This document shows, piece after piece, positions 61,299 to 64,000 of a stretch of 64,000 nt of DNA (its first letter is position 1; every line of letters begins with the position of its first letter). The notes under the pieces were generated by a model. The model did no database searches, was not told the origin of the DNA, and saw only the letters and a list, made by a program, of their open reading frames with translations. This DNA is from Phytophthora colocasiae (taxonomy: Eukaryota > Oomycota > Peronosporomycetes > Peronosporales > Peronosporaceae). The stretch is taken from positions 868,001 to 932,000 of the forward strand of contig JAGKQI010000064.1 in NCBI GenBank assembly GCA_018806915.1, written 5' to 3'. Position numbers and translations under genes: made by a program.

Positions 61299-61551
61299 AA
61301 ATGCAACTATCATTGTGATACAGCTATATGACAATTTGTATGGTGATAGGTGGCCGGAAGTTGGGACGGATGTGCTTTTCAGTTTGTTGTATGTGAGGTA
61401 TGCTTCAAACCGCAAAACTGCGGTTGTTAACACAAGTCCTGGGCTCTGTCGTACATCAGACAGATCATACTCAAACAGCAACCCGATACCATAAAAATTG
61501 ACTGAGTAGCGGCCAAAAGTAGGGGTGGCCGGATTAATTTGTCGCGGAGTG
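61299..61551 (-). repeat. right terminal inverted repeat of the 60.5-kb Tc1-like element
   Basis: Inverted counterpart of 60486-60737, followed by TA at 61552-61553. Confidence 0.85.
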
Positions 61552-62361
61552 TACACTGTTCAGTGTACTGTAGTACAACCCTGTACATGTATTAGCCGGC
61601 TAATTTAGCCGCTTCCGCTCGGACTCCGAGTCGGAGCTGGGCCCTAGCGTGTGACTTCCACCTGCTGTGATGCGATACCGTAAAGCTTCATACTTGAGAT
61701 ACGTCGGGAGGCTGACGAGCGTAGGTTAACCTACGCACGTGGTGTCAGCTTCTAGCGCGAAATAAAGTTGCTGGATGCATTGCACTGTGTGAAAATACTC
61801 GCGTGTACTGGAAATTATTAACTGTTTCTGTAGATCTGAGCAGCACGACACTAAGCCGAGCTTGGTGCTGAAGCAATGAACTGCAGTAGACAGCACCGCT
61901 ACTAATATTTATTCAACGGTATCAGATTGACGATCACAGTTTGAACAACTTGTTGTAGTCTACTAGTACTTCACGAATGTCATTAGTGGAGTTGCACAAC
62001 GGAGACTGTAGTGCTTTTATACCTACCTACACGTGGCATGTTAAGTTACCAACGGTGACTAGAACTTTTACCTCAGATCATCTTCAGATGGTTGCTATAT
62101 TTAACCAATACGTTTTCATTCAGAAAATGCTTGCTATCACAGTGACTATTAGAAGACTGTTTTGTCGACAACACAGGGGTTACCACGAGAACGCGTGACT
62201 CGCACCTGGAACCAATTCTGTGGGGCAGCACCTTAGAAGTAGGGAAGTGACACACTTTACGGTAGCAACACAAAACGAATGTCGAGTCTTTCACATCTGC
62301 TCATCGCACAAACGTGCGTGGCGGCTGATCTGAGCAGCCAACCAGCGCTCGTGGAGTCCAA
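61552..62361. other. intergenic region, no gene seen
   Basis: No supported coding sequence. It lies between the Tc1-like element and the first MULE ORF and may contain the undetected 5' end of the latter. Confidence 0.45.
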
Positions 62362-63387
62362 ATGTTGCAGCAGGGTGCAGACGATCGGCAGGGGGAGCTC
62401 TCCCTTCCAGCAAAGAACGCGAGGAAACATGCCGAGACGCATCACTTGACGAGAGGTGTCAGCGTGGATGCGGTAGATGCAGACACTGTACTGAGCGACA
62501 TGAAGTCCTTCGCGATTACGAAGAGCATCCCCAAGGCCTGCACGGCCTGCTCGGATGTCGCTCCGCATCAGATGCGCTACAGATTGCTGATATGCAATTC
62601 TGCAGCCTGCGATTCTGGTGCTGTGTTCGCCTGCCCCTGGCGGGGCAAGACGCTGACTTGTCTGGAAAGCGAGGAAGTGTCTATCTACGAGTTTGGCGAG
62701 CACGCCTCTGGTGCCTCCTCACCCAAGAAGAAGAAGAAGCTGACGAGCACACAGAAGGAGTTCTGTTGCGAGCTGACTAACCACCACCTCTGCCCCATGC
62801 GAATTCGCCATGCAATGGCTCGCAAGTTTGAGATCACGCTCGAGGAGCTTCCAGCGCTAAGCACCATGCAGAACTTCGTCAACCACTACTCGCGAACGTA
62901 CCTCGTGAATAACGACAGTGTCGACGACCTGAGGGATTGGATCCATGCTAGCGCTTTCATCGATGCGGAACCGATGACGCAAGCGTTCACCTTTGGCTGG
63001 TATTTGGACCGGGACGGCAAGCTCATCGTTGGCAACGGCTCAGACGAATTTCCATTCGTCGTAGGCCTCACAACCAATGCACTAGTTCAGAGGCTCACGG
63101 TTCTACCCGAAAGTTTCATTTTGCACGTGGATGCCACGTACAAGATGAATTTCCGCGAGTACCCGGTGCTCATGGTGGGGATGTCTGATCGCTCGCGAGG
63201 TTTCCATCTCGTAGCGCTCTTCATTTTGTCGCAGGAGACACAAGACGTCATTCAGTGCGCTCTCATGGCGCTGAGCAGGTTGCACTTCTGGATCACTTCG
63301 CGCGAGCTGGTGGTCAAGTACACCATGGCCGGAGGGAACCTTACTGACACACAGCAGTACAATCATGGCACAGCAAAAAACTTGTAG
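62362..63387 (+). CDS. MULE (Mutator-like) transposase, first copy, N-terminal damage
   Basis: 341-codon open frame. The DNA-binding region carries a Cys-rich cluster (CTACSD, MRYRLLICNSAAC, CPWRGKTLTCLE). A MULE DDE domain follows: FILHVDATYKMNFREYPVLM gives the first catalytic Asp, then GMSDRSRGFHLVALF. The frame ends early in the domain, so about the C-terminal half of a full transposase is missing. Comparison with the second copy shows that the original N-terminus begins at 62429 (MPRRIT) and is cut by a stop there. The ATG at 62362 is in another phase and gives an unrelated N-terminus until about residue 45. Probably a relic, though expressed forms cannot be excluded. Confidence 0.78.
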   Translation: MLQQGADDRQGELSLPAKNARKHAETHHLTRGVSVDAVDADTVLSDMKSFAITKSIPKACTACSDVAPHQMRYRLLICNSAACDSGAVFACPWRGKTLTCLESEEVSIYEFGEHASGASSPKKKKKLTSTQKEFCCELTNHHLCPMRIRHAMARKFEITLEELPALSTMQNFVNHYSRTYLVNNDSVDDLRDWIHASAFIDAEPMTQAFTFGWYLDRDGKLIVGNGSDEFPFVVGLTTNALVQRLTVLPESFILHVDATYKMNFREYPVLMVGMSDRSRGFHLVALFILSQETQDVIQCALMALSRLHFWITSRELVVKYTMAGGNLTDTQQYNHGTAKNL

Positions 63388-63593
63388 GCACCGTACAATC
63401 CCTGCTTCACCGCAAAGTGCTGTTGAAACACAAAAAGGTGCTCAGTCTCTACTCGGCGCTGCACGCCGCGGGAAGTGCGCAAACGAGGTGCGGGTAGGTT
63501 GTATTAAACCAATCAGCACTCACTGTATGGATAGGTGGCGCAAGCCATTTTCTAAGGCGCCGGACGCCATTCTTCGGATCCACCCGAGCGGCC
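63388..63593. other. short junction between the two MULE ORFs
   Basis: 206 bp with open phases that may hold decayed C-terminal sequence of the first MULE ORF. Confidence 0.4.
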
Positions 63594-64000
63594 ATGCCGA
63601 GACGTATTTCGTGGGAGGAGAAAGCCGTCGACGTCGACGCTCCCGCGGCAGACGCCCTGCTGGAGACTTTAAAGTCATTCGACATTGTGAAGAGCCAGAC
63701 TATGGCTTGTACGCTTTGCGTCGGCGATGACCACAAGATGCGGTATCACCTGCTCGCCTGTGCCTCAGTGGCATGCATCGAGGCAACTACTTACAACTGC
63801 GGTTGGAGAGGGAAGATCGTCACGTGCCTGGAGACCGGGCACGCCTCAATCTTTGAGTACGGGACGCATTCGTCAACCGTGTCGTCGCCGAGGCGCAAGA
63901 AGCTGAGCAGCACTCAGAAAACCTATTGCCGAGAGCTGGCCGACAACCATCTACGCCCGATGCGGATACGACACGCTCTGGCACGTAAATTCAGCACCCC
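63594..64000 (+). CDS. MULE transposase, second copy (5' part, cut by window end)
   Basis: The frame is open from ATG 63594 to the window edge (135 codons and two bases). It starts MPRRISWEEK and carries the same Cys-rich cluster as the first copy (CTLCVGDDHKMRYHLLACAS, then CGWRGKIVTCLE), the SSPRRKKLSSTQKTYC block and the PMRIRHALARKF region. The N-terminus is intact here, in contrast to the neighbour. The catalytic domain would lie beyond the window. It shows that two related MULE copies sit head to tail. Confidence 0.78.
   Translation, partial: MPRRISWEEKAVDVDAPAADALLETLKSFDIVKSQTMACTLCVGDDHKMRYHLLACASVACIEATTYNCGWRGKIVTCLETGHASIFEYGTHSSTVSSPRRKKLSSTQKTYCRELADNHLRPMRIRHALARKFST

Larger units (their letters stand above)
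60486..61551 (-). mobile_element. Tc1-like element with about 250-bp TIRs, internally deleted
   Basis: 1066 bp flanked by TA on both sides (60484-60485 and 61552-61553). Terminal inverted repeats of about 252 bp start CACTCCGCGACAAATTAATC and run to about 60737 (left) and from about 61299 (right), with one 5-bp indel and a few substitutions toward the inside. The centre encodes a shortened transposase on the minus strand. The long, slightly diverged repeats indicate an older copy than the element at 15091-16128 and a different subfamily. Confidence 0.85.

Overview
The window looks like nuclear DNA of an oomycete, most likely Phytophthora. The reasons are: short introns (about 60-180 nt) with GTACGT or GTAAGT donors; candidate start sites resembling the oomycete core promoter GCTCATTYYNCAWTTT; membrane-anchored GH5 glucanases, a GH7 cellobiohydrolase and TKL receptor kinases of kinds familiar from this group; and Crypton, hAT, Tc1-like and MULE relics in dense blocks between compact genes. 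No homology search was run; identities rest on motifs read by eye.

Layout. 1-18 kb: two paralogous membrane-anchored exo-1,3-beta-glucanase genes in direct orientation (1619-3688, 11283-13493). They are separated by decayed mobile DNA: a Ulp1-protease ORF relic, a 41-bp minisatellite, a Crypton tyrosine-recombinase relic and a hAT relic. Further relics (pogo-like, SANT-like, and an intact-ended Tc1-like element) lie before a GH7 cellobiohydrolase gene (16585-17979, minus). 19-29 kb: a compact housekeeping island with clathrin light chain, ribosomal protein L29, THUMPD1/Tan1, WDR18/Ipi3, a Q-SNARE, S-adenosylhomocysteinase, the cohesin acetyltransferase ESCO/Eco1 and a small acidic protein, with several divergent gene pairs sharing short promoters. 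28-32 kb: two paralogous small proteins sharing a C-x6-C-x15-C-x2-H motif and an acidic C-terminal motif.

32-37 kb is gene-poor. It holds a tRNA-like relic and a 1.27-kb retroposon-like insertion with an A-rich tail and 17-bp target-site duplications. 37-46.5 kb: a helical-repeat protein, an EF-hand mitochondrial carrier, ATP synthase gamma and a large coiled-coil protein. 47.2-51.2 kb: a 1.9-kb inverted repeat with a 150-bp spacer. Each arm carries a gene for a secreted Gly/Val-rich repeat protein; the left copy is intact and the right copy is frameshifted by one base. The repeat ends inside codon 29 of a small mitochondrial-type gene that is complete only on the right. 51.8-59.9 kb: three tandem LRR-transmembrane-TKL kinase genes on the minus strand. 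60-64 kb: a Tc1-like element with 250-bp terminal inverted repeats and two tandem MULE transposase ORFs, the second cut by the window end.

The most noteworthy structures are the palindromic duplication with reciprocal gene damage, the hAT frame broken by exactly four nonsense codons and no frameshift, the Ulp1/minisatellite/recombinase block, the retroposon-like insertion, and the small cysteine/histidine-motif protein pair.
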